Assembly: GCF_035492835.1 (NCBI RefSeq)
Contig: NZ_DATJIY010000163.1
Location: 1-41,102 of the forward strand
Direction: 5' to 3'
Source of the DNA: Dinghuibacter sp035492835
GTDB taxonomy: Bacteria; Bacteroidota; Bacteroidia; Chitinophagales; Chitinophagaceae
DNA: 41,102 nt
This document shows positions 9,154 to 16,594 of the stretch, piece by piece. Within the stretch, counting starts at the first letter, position 1, and every line of letters starts with the position of its first letter. The notes beneath the pieces are model-generated. The model was not told the origin of the DNA. It ran no database searches and saw nothing but the letters and a program-made list of their open reading frames with translations. The translations under genes and the position numbers were made by a program.

Positions 9154-10758
9154 TTAAAGCGCCTTTATCTGCATCACCCGTTCTTCGAACGTTTCGTTGG
9201 GGACCAGGGAGCGGTTCCGTATGCGGGTCTTGTAGGTATATATGGTGTTGACCGAATACTCGAGGATCTTGGCGATTTTCTCGTTGTCGCCGATGCCCAT
9301 CCGGATGAGGGCAAATATCCGGAGGTCGGTATTGAGCAGCTCGCCTTCCTTGAGGTGCACCTGGTCCTCCGGTTTGAAAAGGGCGTTGAAGTCCTGTACG
9401 AAGTGCGGGAACAACTTCAAAAACACCTTATCGAAATGTTGCAACAGCTCTTCTTTCTCCTTTTTGAGGTTGATATTGCCGGTCAGGTACCGGATGTCTT
9501 CGAATTTCCGGTCGATCAGCTTTTGTTCGATGGCTTTTTTGAATTTTTCCACCTTGGTAAAGTAGTCGGAGTTGACATTGAAAAAATATCCAATATATTC
9601 CTCCTTTATCTTATTGGCCTCTTCCAGCTGGTGGTTGATCTCCTGGGTGTGCTCGTGGGCCTTGGACAAGGCGCGTTGCGCCATCCGAAGCTTCCGGACC
9701 TGGAGGAAAATGACGATAGCCAGGGCGACAACCACCAGCAGTAGCAAGGTGACGATCGAGGCGTACTCGAACAATACCCGGCGCTGTCCTTCCACGGCCG
9801 CGATCTTTTCATCCTCGATGATAGGCAGGATGGCGCCCGCCTGTATTTTCCGCTGGCGTGCGCCATAAAACACCGCTTCCTTCATCGCCCGTTCGATATA
9901 AATGGAGGCATTCCTCACGTCTCCCTGCTGGAAAAGCTGCTCGGCCAGGTTGAGCATGGCCGAGGTTTCCTTGGTGGAAGACTCGATGTCCGCGACGGCT
10001 GCCTGGATCAGCAGGTCGATGGCGGAATCTCTTTCTCCTTTCCGGATATAGATGTCGCTGAGCGTCGAGGCGACCAGCGCCACCTGGTGGTGCGTAAGGT
10101 CCGGCCAGCGGATGATCCTGCGGAAATTCAGCGACGCCTCCTCCACCTTTCCCGCCTTGAGGGCCTGAAGCCCCTGGTAGTAAGAATATGGAAAGGAGCT
10201 GGGCGGGTAAAGCATCAGCGCGGAGTCGATGTAGGCGCTCCCCTTTTTGTTGTAGGTTCCGGTGTAAAAGCGGTCGTTGTCGAAATCCCCCAGGTCATAG
10301 TAATACCGGCCCATGAGCGAATAGAACTCCGCCCGTATGCTGTCGGGCGCGTTCCGCGCGTCCAGCGTGCTCAGGACGTCGAAGGTCTCCTTGAACATCC
10401 CGGCGGACACCAGCGTAAAGCCCAGCTGGATCCGCGCGTACATGATCCGGACCGGGTCGTTCATGGCCCGGGCTACTTTATCCAGGCTGCGCGCATAGGC
10501 ATAGGCGGAATCGTATTTGAACGACTTGTATTCATTGAAGAGCTGGAGACAACGGTCATAGGTCTCGCTTTCGCCGGTCGTTTCCAGCAGGCTATGCTCC
10601 TGGTCGGCGATCCTTTGCAGCTTCTGCTCATCGTATTTCGGCGATTCGGCGATGGCTTTGTTCAGGGCCGCCAGGAGGCTGTCCCGCCCGGGGGCGCCCA
10701 GGACGGTTCCGGAGCCTATGACCAGGAGGGAGAGCAAGCAGACGTGGAGGGACCTCAT
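9154..10758 (-). CDS. Membrane-spanning TPR regulator of DUF6377 type with LuxR-like C-terminal HTH
   Basis: The product has 534 residues. An N-terminal signal sequence (MRSLHVCLLSLLVIGSGTVLGA) leads into about 300 residues of TPR-like helical repeats (for example YDRCLQLFNEYKSFKYDSAYAYARSL). A single membrane helix follows at about 332-352, then a coiled coil, then a C-terminal helix-turn-helix (KIAKILEYSVNTIYTYKTRIRNRS). This layout is that of the Bacteroidota DUF6377 proteins: a periplasmic sensor joined to a cytoplasmic DNA-binding end. It lies directly upstream of susC in the same direction, so I infer that it senses a breakdown product of the locus substrate and activates susCD and the enzymes. 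The ligand is unknown. Confidence 0.82.
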   Translation of the reverse strand: MRSLHVCLLSLLVIGSGTVLGAPGRDSLLAALNKAIAESPKYDEQKLQRIADQEHSLLETTGESETYDRCLQLFNEYKSFKYDSAYAYARSLDKVARAMNDPVRIMYARIQLGFTLVSAGMFKETFDVLSTLDARNAPDSIRAEFYSLMGRYYYDLGDFDNDRFYTGTYNKKGSAYIDSALMLYPPSSFPYSYYQGLQALKAGKVEEASLNFRRIIRWPDLTHHQVALVASTLSDIYIRKGERDSAIDLLIQAAVADIESSTKETSAMLNLAEQLFQQGDVRNASIYIERAMKEAVFYGARQRKIQAGAILPIIEDEKIAAVEGQRRVLFEYASIVTLLLLVVVALAIVIFLQVRKLRMAQRALSKAHEHTQEINHQLEEANKIKEEYIGYFFNVNSDYFTKVEKFKKAIEQKLIDRKFEDIRYLTGNINLKKEKEELLQHFDKVFLKLFPHFVQDFNALFKPEDQVHLKEGELLNTDLRIFALIRMGIGDNEKIAKILEYSVNTIYTYKTRIRNRSLVPNETFEERVMQIKAL

Positions 10759-10789
10759 AGCGGGGTCTAAATTAAGGATTTAATGTAAT

Positions 10790-10816
10790 GGTACTAATTT
10801 TGTATAAAAGGTACTA
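10790..10816 (+). promoter_or_regulatory. -7 box TAATTTTG flanked by GGTACTA direct repeats, hybrid kinase promoter
   Basis: TAATTTTG at 10795-10802 matches the Bacteroidota TAnnTTTG element and lies 13 bases before the kinase ATG. The heptamer GGTACTA occurs at 10790-10796 and again at 10810-10816, exactly 20 bp apart, about two helical turns, and brackets the -7 box. No clear -33 TTTG is present. The repeats could be an operator. Confidence 0.5.
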
Positions 10817-13314
10817 TGGCGAGGAGCGGATTAACCCGATCGGTCAGGGGCAAGGTCATCACGGCGGTGGTCCTGGCATGTTGCGCCCTCGTTCTGGCGT
10901 GGAGCGTGAGCAAGATCGCCTTCCGCCAGATGCTCGGGGCCGTGCAGCACAACGCCGCGCCCTCCACGCCCTGGCGGGTGGCCGGGGAATTATCCGCTGG
11001 CGTCGCCCGCCTGGAGGGCCTCGAACGGCAGGACCTGCGGCCGATCCATTTGCTGATCGATACGCTCCGCGAATTCTACGCGGGCGATTCGCTGCGGCTC
11101 GCCCAGGTCAACACGCTCGGGCGGCTGCTTGCCCAGCGCGACAAGCTCGTATCCGACTACCTGAAGGTCAGGGCCGATATGCTCGGGGACAGCTCGCTCA
11201 GCCAGCAGGTACGCACTCTCCGCGAGCGCCCCGAGGCCGCGCAAAAGGATTCGACCGTCGTCACCACCGAAAGAAAATCCTATACCACCACGGTATACCC
11301 CGGGGCGGAGCAGCCGCATGAAAAGGCGCCGCGCGGTTTTTTGCGCAAACTTTTCGGTAGTAAAAAGAAAACGGCGGCGGAACCGGGCGCATCCCCCTAC
11401 CAGGTCGTCCACGAAGAAATGCACACCCACGTCGACACCATCGCCACCGCGCCCACCGATACCACCGTCCGGCATATCGACGCCGCCATGGAAAACCTGG
11501 AGCGCAACCGCCGCCTCCGCTCCGCGATGTTCCTGGACCGCGAAGCCGGGCTGGCAGCCGCCAGCGACCGGCTCAACAGCCAGATCGTGCTCGTCCTGAG
11601 GCAGGTCGAACAGGACGCCGTGGAGAAAATGGAAGCCAGCAACGCGCGGGCCGAACAGGTCGTGCACACGGGCATCACCCGTATCAACGCCATTATGTTT
11701 TCGTTTTTCCTGATCACAGCCGTGCTGTTATATTTTATCCTGTCCGACATCGCCCGCGGCAATACCTACCGCCAGGAAATCGAAAACGCCCGCGATCTGG
11801 CCGAATACCACGGTAAGGCCAAACAGCGCTTCCTGTCCAACATGAGCCATGAGATCCGGACCCCGCTCCAATCCATCGTCGGTTATTCCGAGCGCATCCG
11901 CGCCCAGGGCTATGCGGGGAAGCGCGACATAGACGCATTGCACCACTCCGCCGAGCACCTGATGCAGATCGTCAACGAAGTCCTCGACTACAACCGCATC
12001 GTTTCCGGAAAGTTCACCTTCACCCACCAGGTGTTTTCCCTCCCCGTTCTACTCGATGAAGTCGTATCCGTGATGCGCCTCCAGGCAGACGCGCGCGGGC
12101 TGGCGCTGACAACGCACTTTTCGTTTCCGGAGGGCCTGGGCCTCGAGGGGGATCCGTTCCGGCTCAAACAAGTGTTGTATAATTTGCTTGGGAACGCGAT
12201 AAAGTTCACGGCTGCGGGGTGGGTGGATATTGCCGTCGGGTACGATGCGCCCGGCGTCCTCGTGTGCACCGTCACGGATACCGGGCCCGGCATCGCGCCG
12301 GAAGACCTCGAGCGCATCTTCCAGGAATTCGAGCAGGCCGAAGACCGGCACAGCGTCGGGGGAACCGGGTTGGGACTGCCGATCAGCAAGGCCCTTATCG
12401 AAAACCAGGGGGGCATCCTCAATGTCTCCAGCGTCATCGGTTCCGGTAGCGTCTTTACCGTCAGCCTGCCTTGCGCCCGCGCGGCTTCCGCGGCCCCCGC
12501 CCTGGAGTCCACGTTCCCGCTGGCGGACCTCTCGCAGAGAGTGACATGGATACTCGACGACGATCCCTTCATCCTGGACGTGTGCTCCTGGATGCTCAGT
12601 CGCCATAACGTGCCGCACCGCTGTTTCCCGACGCCCGCGTCGCTGCTGAACGAACCCTGGGACCCGGCCGTCGGGTACCTCCTCCTCGATATACGCATGC
12701 CGGGTATGAATGGCCTGGAGCTCTGCGCGGCGCTGAGACCGCGCATCCCATCCGACGTCCGCATCTTCGCGCTCACCGCGCAGGTACTGCCGGACGAGCA
12801 GGCGCAGGTGCTGGCCGGGGGTTTCGATGGGTTGCTGCTAAAGCCGTTTACCGAGGAGTCGCTCCTCGGGCTCTACGCGTCGGCCGCGGGCGCGCCTGCG
12901 CAACCGCCTGCCGTGCCCGCGCCTGCCGCCGCGGGAACGCTCCCGGAGCTAGACCTTTCGGCAATGGAGCGCATGACCTTTGGCGACGCGGCGCAACTTA
13001 CCCGCATGCTGCGGCAATTCGCCCGGGATCAGCGCGAGGACAAGGCGTTGTTGGAAGGGCACCTGGGCAATCTCGATATCGATGGCGTCCTGTTACTCGT
13101 ACACCGTATTGCGGGAAGGACGGGACAGGTCGGCGGACGAAGGCTGGCGGCGGATTTCAGGCGCATGGAAAAAATGCTGACGCGCTCGCGGGCACTGGAC
13201 GCCGCGACTATAGCGCGTCTGCAGGACATGGGCGGACAACTCGACGAATTGATCCGGTTGGCGGAGGAAAGGGCGGCCGGGCTGGGTACGCCGAAGACGC
13301 CTATCGGGGCTTAA
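10816..13314 (+). CDS. Hybrid histidine kinase with receiver and HPt domains
   Basis: The product has 832 residues. Two membrane helices (about 13-33 and 293-316) enclose a predicted periplasmic or extracytoplasmic region with no recognised sensor fold; it includes a basic patch, FLRKLFGSKKK. The HisKA motif FLSNMSHEIRTP gives phospho-accepting His345. The ATPase domain has its N-box near 458, DTGPGIAP near 488 and GGTGLGLP near 515. A receiver domain (about 576-685) carries Asp625 in LLLDIRMPG. The C-terminal HPt domain has His763 in LLVHRIAGRTGQ. All stations of a phosphorelay are therefore in one chain. The gene is convergent with, and shares stop-codon bases with, a sigma-54 response regulator, the likely partner. 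Confidence 0.93.
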   Translation: MARSGLTRSVRGKVITAVVLACCALVLAWSVSKIAFRQMLGAVQHNAAPSTPWRVAGELSAGVARLEGLERQDLRPIHLLIDTLREFYAGDSLRLAQVNTLGRLLAQRDKLVSDYLKVRADMLGDSSLSQQVRTLRERPEAAQKDSTVVTTERKSYTTTVYPGAEQPHEKAPRGFLRKLFGSKKKTAAEPGASPYQVVHEEMHTHVDTIATAPTDTTVRHIDAAMENLERNRRLRSAMFLDREAGLAAASDRLNSQIVLVLRQVEQDAVEKMEASNARAEQVVHTGITRINAIMFSFFLITAVLLYFILSDIARGNTYRQEIENARDLAEYHGKAKQRFLSNMSHEIRTPLQSIVGYSERIRAQGYAGKRDIDALHHSAEHLMQIVNEVLDYNRIVSGKFTFTHQVFSLPVLLDEVVSVMRLQADARGLALTTHFSFPEGLGLEGDPFRLKQVLYNLLGNAIKFTAAGWVDIAVGYDAPGVLVCTVTDTGPGIAPEDLERIFQEFEQAEDRHSVGGTGLGLPISKALIENQGGILNVSSVIGSGSVFTVSLPCARAASAAPALESTFPLADLSQRVTWILDDDPFILDVCSWMLSRHNVPHRCFPTPASLLNEPWDPAVGYLLLDIRMPGMNGLELCAALRPRIPSDVRIFALTAQVLPDEQAQVLAGGFDGLLLKPFTEESLLGLYASAAGAPAQPPAVPAPAAAGTLPELDLSAMERMTFGDAAQLTRMLRQFARDQREDKALLEGHLGNLDIDGVLLLVHRIAGRTGQVGGRRLAADFRRMEKMLTRSRALDAATIARLQDMGGQLDELIRLAEERAAGLGTPKTPIGA

Positions 13315-14645
13315 TCCAGGCCATACCGCTCTATCTTGGAATAAAGCGTCTTGCGATCGATGTTGAGCAGGCGCGCGGCTTTGGACTTGTTATAACGGAC
13401 CTCGCGAAGGGTCTTTTCGATCAGCGAGCGCTCGTTGGCTTCCTGGATGGCCTTGAGGTCGGTGCCCGGATCGGCAGCGGCGGGCTGGTTGTCGAGCGAA
13501 ACCGACAGCTCCATATCGTCGGGGAGGCATTCGACGCCGGCGATGTCCGTTTTTGCCAGCAGTACCATACGCTTGACGACGTTCCGCAGTTCCCGGAGGT
13601 TGCCCGGCCAGTCATAGCGGTGCAGGACGTTGGTGGCTTCCTGGGAAAGGCCGTGGACGCGACGGTCCAGCTGTTCGTTGGACAAGCGGACAAAGTGCGC
13701 GATAAAGAGGTCCAGGTCGGCTCCGCGTTCCCGCAGCGGGGGCACCTGTATCTTGAATTCGTTCAGGCGGTGGTATAAGTCCTGGCGGAAGTCGCCTTTT
13801 TGGACCGAAGCCAGCAGGTCTTCGTTGGTGGCGACGATCAGCCGGACGTCCACCGGGATGGTACGCGTACCGCCAATGGGCTGAATGGTCTTTTCCTGGA
13901 GGGCGCGGAGCAGCTTCACCTGGGTATCATAACCCAGGTTGCCGATCTCGTCCAGGAAGAGCGTGCCGCCCTTGGCCGTCTCAAACAATCCCTTCTTGTC
14001 CGCGGCGGCGCCGGTAAAGGCACCCTTGACGTGGCCAAAAAGCTCGCTGGAAGCCAGTTCCGGGGAAAGTACCCCGCAGTCGATGGCCACGAAGGGGCCG
14101 CTGTCGCGCTTGCTTTGGAGGTGGATGCAGCGGGCGGCGTACTCCTTTCCGGTGCCGCTTTCTCCCTGGATGATCACGGTCATATCCGTGGGCGCCACCA
14201 GGTCGATGTATTCGTACAACTTGGCGGCGGACGGGCTTTCCCCCCTGATGTAGTCCGGTTGCGGGTTGGCGGCAACGGGCTGTTCGACGGGCGCGATGGC
14301 GGAGGTCATCACCATCAGCAGTTCTTCCGGGTTGACCGGCTTGGTAATGTAGTCAAAGGCGCCCGAACGGATCGCCTTGACGGCCGTGCGGATGTCGTCG
14401 AAGCTGGTCATCACGATCGCGGGGGTCGCGAGGCCCTTGGTCCTGGCGTGGGTGAGGACCTCGAGACCGTTGCCGTCCGGCAGCCGGTAATCCAACAGGA
14501 GCAGGGCATAGGACTCGGACTCCAGTTGGCGGAGGCCTCCCTTTACGTCCCTGACCGTATCTATTTCATACCCATATTTATGCAGAAAATCCCGTAGCAA
14601 ACGGGCGAACGTCAGGTCGTCTTCTACCAGCAGGATCTTTGACAT
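13311..14645 (-). CDS. NtrC-family sigma-54-dependent response regulator
   Basis: The product has 444 residues from the ATG at 14645. A GTG three codons upstream is possible but unneeded. The receiver domain carries phosphorylatable Asp52 (LLLDYRLPDG). The AAA+ domain has Walker A GESGTGKE (161-168), the sigma-54 contact loop GAFTGA (208-213) and Walker B TLFLDEIG (228-235). The C-terminus is a Fis-type HTH (NKSKAARLLNIDRKTLYSKIERYG). It therefore activates transcription by RNA polymerase with sigma-54 after phosphorylation. Its stop overlaps that of the convergent hybrid kinase (TTAA at 13311-13314), which suggests the two form a phosphorelay. All motifs needed for activity are intact. Its targets are not identifiable in this window. 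Confidence 0.95.
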   Translation of the reverse strand: MSKILLVEDDLTFARLLRDFLHKYGYEIDTVRDVKGGLRQLESESYALLLLDYRLPDGNGLEVLTHARTKGLATPAIVMTSFDDIRTAVKAIRSGAFDYITKPVNPEELLMVMTSAIAPVEQPVAANPQPDYIRGESPSAAKLYEYIDLVAPTDMTVIIQGESGTGKEYAARCIHLQSKRDSGPFVAIDCGVLSPELASSELFGHVKGAFTGAAADKKGLFETAKGGTLFLDEIGNLGYDTQVKLLRALQEKTIQPIGGTRTIPVDVRLIVATNEDLLASVQKGDFRQDLYHRLNEFKIQVPPLRERGADLDLFIAHFVRLSNEQLDRRVHGLSQEATNVLHRYDWPGNLRELRNVVKRMVLLAKTDIAGVECLPDDMELSVSLDNQPAAADPGTDLKAIQEANERSLIEKTLREVRYNKSKAARLLNIDRKTLYSKIERYGLD

Positions 14646-14653
14646 AGGTGACA

Positions 14654-14688
14654 CAAAAATACGAAAGCCGGAGCGAATCCGGCTTTCG
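14654..14688 (-). terminator. Intrinsic terminator of the DTAARF-repeat gene
   Basis: A perfect 10-bp stem pairs 14662-14671 with 14679-14688 around a 7-nt loop. On the minus strand it is followed directly by TATTTTTG. It sits 33 bases after the repeat-protein stop and just before the NtrC-type gene, so it separates the two transcription units. Confidence 0.8.
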
Positions 14689-14720
14689 AACTGTGGGGGG
14701 GATGATAAAAAATGCCCGAT

Positions 14721-15182
14721 TTATTCGATCTTCCCCCCACCTTTTTTCTTGGTTGTATCTTTTGCGGGTTTCGACGTGTCGGCTACAGCTGCGCCCACGA
14801 AAGGCGCATTGCCGATCCTGGCCGAAGTGTCTTTCTTGGTTGCAACGGCGGTATCCGTTACGGCGTGGTGCGCAGCGGTATCCCGGAATGCGGCAGTGTC
14901 GCGTATAGAAGCGGAGGTGTCAAAGGCAGCGCGTGCGGCGGTGTCGAACCTTGCGGCCGTGTCAAACGCGGCCGTGTCAAATCGCGCAGCGGTATCGAAA
15001 GCGGCCGTGTCAAAACGGGCGGCAGTATCGAACCGTGCAGCGGTGTCAAAGCGCGCCGCGGTGTCGAAACGCGCTGCGGTGTCGGGGCGGGCGATGGCCG
15101 AGGTGTCTGCGGACGCGGCTCGGGCGGTGACCAGTCCTCCGCAGAGGAGAAGGGCAGTGGCGGATAATAAGGTTTTTTTCAT
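14721..15182 (-). CDS. Secreted low-complexity protein with DTAARF/DTAAF repeats, function unknown
   Basis: The product has 153 residues. The ATG at 15182 opens a signal peptide (MKKTLLSATALLLCGGLVTARA). The rest is built largely from 6-residue DTAARF and 5-residue DTAAF units in tandem, followed by looser DTAA/DTSA units and a Lys/Gly-rich tail (KKKGGG). I recognise no family. Units differ at synonymous positions, so the repeat is old enough to have diverged while the peptide was kept. It ends at a clear intrinsic terminator and is monocistronic. Regular acidic, hydroxyl and Phe spacing would suit a surface, periplasmic spacer or aggregation-prone peptide, but this is speculation. Confidence 0.75.
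   Translation of the reverse strand: MKKTLLSATALLLCGGLVTARAASADTSAIARPDTAARFDTAARFDTAARFDTAARFDTAAFDTAARFDTAAFDTAARFDTAARAAFDTSASIRDTAAFRDTAAHHAVTDTAVATKKDTSARIGNAPFVGAAVADTSKPAKDTTKKKGGGKIE
14941..15084. repeat. Tandem 18/15-bp coding repeat (DTAARF/DTAAF units)
   Basis: Eight consecutive units start at 14941, 14959, 14974, 14992, 15007, 15025, 15043 and 15061, each opening with GTRTC on the plus strand. Unit lengths are 18, 15, 18, 15, 18, 18, 18 and 18 bp, and a partial ninth follows. All lengths are multiples of three, so unit gain or loss would keep the frame. Confidence 0.9.
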
Positions 15183-15301
15183 AACAATGATTTTTTGCGT
15201 GTTTTGTAATTCGTATATACCAGTCGAAGAATGGTGCCAGTGTGCCAAACGTAAAAAACTCGCTCGCAATCAGTGGCTTTCTAAAACCCTTAACAGACGC
15301 G

Positions 15302-15324
15302 ACCTGTGGAATGGCGCCACAGGT
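15302..15324. promoter_or_regulatory. 8-bp inverted repeat upstream of the doxX-like gene
   Basis: ACCTGTGG at 15302-15309 pairs with CCACAGGT at 15317-15324 around a 7-nt centre. It is followed at 15351-15358 by TACTTTTA, one base off the TAnnTTTG -7 element, 20 bases before the gene start. An operator is the simplest reading. Confidence 0.4.
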
Positions 15325-15377
15325 TGGGGCGGAATTCCGTGTGGAAGGCCTACTTTTACGGTCTTAATACAACCTGT

Positions 15378-15776
15378 ATGAAAAATTACCCCCGGGTCTA
15401 CCTCATGGCCCGGTTACCCATTGCGCTGAGCATGTTCGGACATGGCCTGGAAAGGCTGCCCAAGCTGGATAAATTCGCCCAGGGAATGGCCACGGAGTTC
15501 GATAAGACCTTCCTGCCGGAGTGGTTGGTTCTCCCCTTCGGTTATACGTTACCGTTCCTGGAGCTGCTGGCCGGCGTATTGCTGATTGTGGGGTTGTTCA
15601 CGCGGTTTGCGCTCAACCTGGGTTGGTTGCTGATGTTGATCCTGATTTTCGGCTCGACGCTCGTGGAGGGATGGCAGAACGTCTTCAGCCAGATTTTTTA
15701 CGCGCTGAACTTTGCGGCGTTGCTCCTCTTTATAGATTACAATACGATCTCCCTGGACGGCCGTAGGGGCCGCTAG
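15378..15776 (+). CDS. DoxX-family integral membrane protein
   Basis: The product has 132 residues with about four membrane helices (near 8-22, 52-74, 78-97 and 107-123). The pattern of short N-terminal RLPIALSMFGHGLERLPKLD, a central PFLELLAGVLLIVGLFTRFALNLG and a final helix is typical of DoxX/DoxD-like proteins of the inner membrane. The ATG at 15378 was chosen because it begins the first helix; upstream codons look non-coding. The biochemical role of most DoxX members is unsettled, and nothing nearby indicates a quinone or sulfur pathway. It is a single gene, convergent with the OmpR-type regulator gene. Confidence 0.8.
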   Translation: MKNYPRVYLMARLPIALSMFGHGLERLPKLDKFAQGMATEFDKTFLPEWLVLPFGYTLPFLELLAGVLLIVGLFTRFALNLGWLLMLILIFGSTLVEGWQNVFSQIFYALNFAALLLFIDYNTISLDGRRGR

Positions 15777-15871
15777 GCGACAACCCGGAGGGACGTCCCG
15801 GGGACCCGGAGCGATCCGAGGCCCAGCAACGCCTGGAGGCCTGCGCCGCCCCGGAGGCCCCGCGGCGCGCC

Positions 15872-16594
15872 TCAGGCCACGAGCCTGTACCCCACGCCCC
15901 GGACATTGACGATCCTCACCGATGGATCGCCCGATAGATATTTCCTGAGCTTGGTGATAAAAACATCCAGGCTGCGCCCGGAGAAAAAATCGTCATTGCC
16001 CCAGACGCTGAGAAGGAGGGACTTCCGGTCGAGGACCCGGTTGCGGTGGAGATACAGCAGCCGCAGGATATCCGACTCCCGCGCGGTGAGGCGGCGCTCG
16101 TGCCCCTGGAAGGTCAGCAGGCACGAGGCCGCGTCAAAACGATAGCCGCCAATGCCGGCTTCGGGCAGGGTGGTCCCGGTTTCCACGAGCACACGGTGTT
16201 TGCTGAGCAGCACCTTTAGCCGTATGACCAGCTCGGACAGGCTAAAGGGCTTTTTCAGGTAATCGCTGCCACCGGCCTCGAAACCCTCGACCACATCCTG
16301 CGGCAGCGATCGCGCGGTCAGGAAAAGAATGGGTGTTTCGATGTCGGCGGTGCGTATCCGCCGGCTGAGGTCGAACCCGGTGCCATCAGGCAGCATGACG
16401 TCGAGCACCACCGCGTCGGGCCGGTCAGCGCGGTATTGCGCCCACGCGTCCCCGGCGGTCGGCGTATGCGCGACGGCAAAACCGCGGGCCTCGAGGCTTT
16501 CCTTGATGATCCCAGCCAGCGACGGTTCGTCTTCGACGAGCAATATGCGCGGAGCTGTGCGAGGGGCGGCGGTCATATGTGGCGCGGCAGTCAT
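15872..16594 (-). CDS. OmpR-family response regulator
   Basis: The product has 240 residues. The receiver domain begins at about residue 15 (RILLVEDEPSLAGII), with phospho-acceptor Asp65 (VVLDVMLPDGTGF) and conserved Lys in YLKKPFS. The C-terminal winged helix (about 145-240) ends in the classic FITKLRKYLSGDPSVRIVNV followed by RGVGYRLVA. Its ATG overlaps the kinase stop (ATGA at 16591-16594), so translation is coupled and it is the cognate partner of that kinase. OmpR-type regulators bind direct repeats spaced about 10-11 bp, which fits the repeated TAAC array upstream of the operon. A second MTAAP near residue 7 leaves the start slightly uncertain. Confidence 0.94.
   Translation of the reverse strand: MTAAPHMTAAPRTAPRILLVEDEPSLAGIIKESLEARGFAVAHTPTAGDAWAQYRADRPDAVVLDVMLPDGTGFDLSRRIRTADIETPILFLTARSLPQDVVEGFEAGGSDYLKKPFSLSELVIRLKVLLSKHRVLVETGTTLPEAGIGGYRFDAASCLLTFQGHERRLTARESDILRLLYLHRNRVLDRKSLLLSVWGNDDFFSGRSLDVFITKLRKYLSGDPSVRIVNVRGVGYRLVA

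Noticed and set aside
14941..15084. Regular short repeats considered as a CRISPR array
   Set aside because: Units are contiguous without unique spacers, lengths are multiples of three, and they translate to a DTAARF repeat behind a signal peptide.
15777..15871. GC-rich gap between the doxX-like gene and the OmpR-type regulator, examined for a terminator
   Set aside because: Several short GC stems are possible but none has a T-run on either strand.
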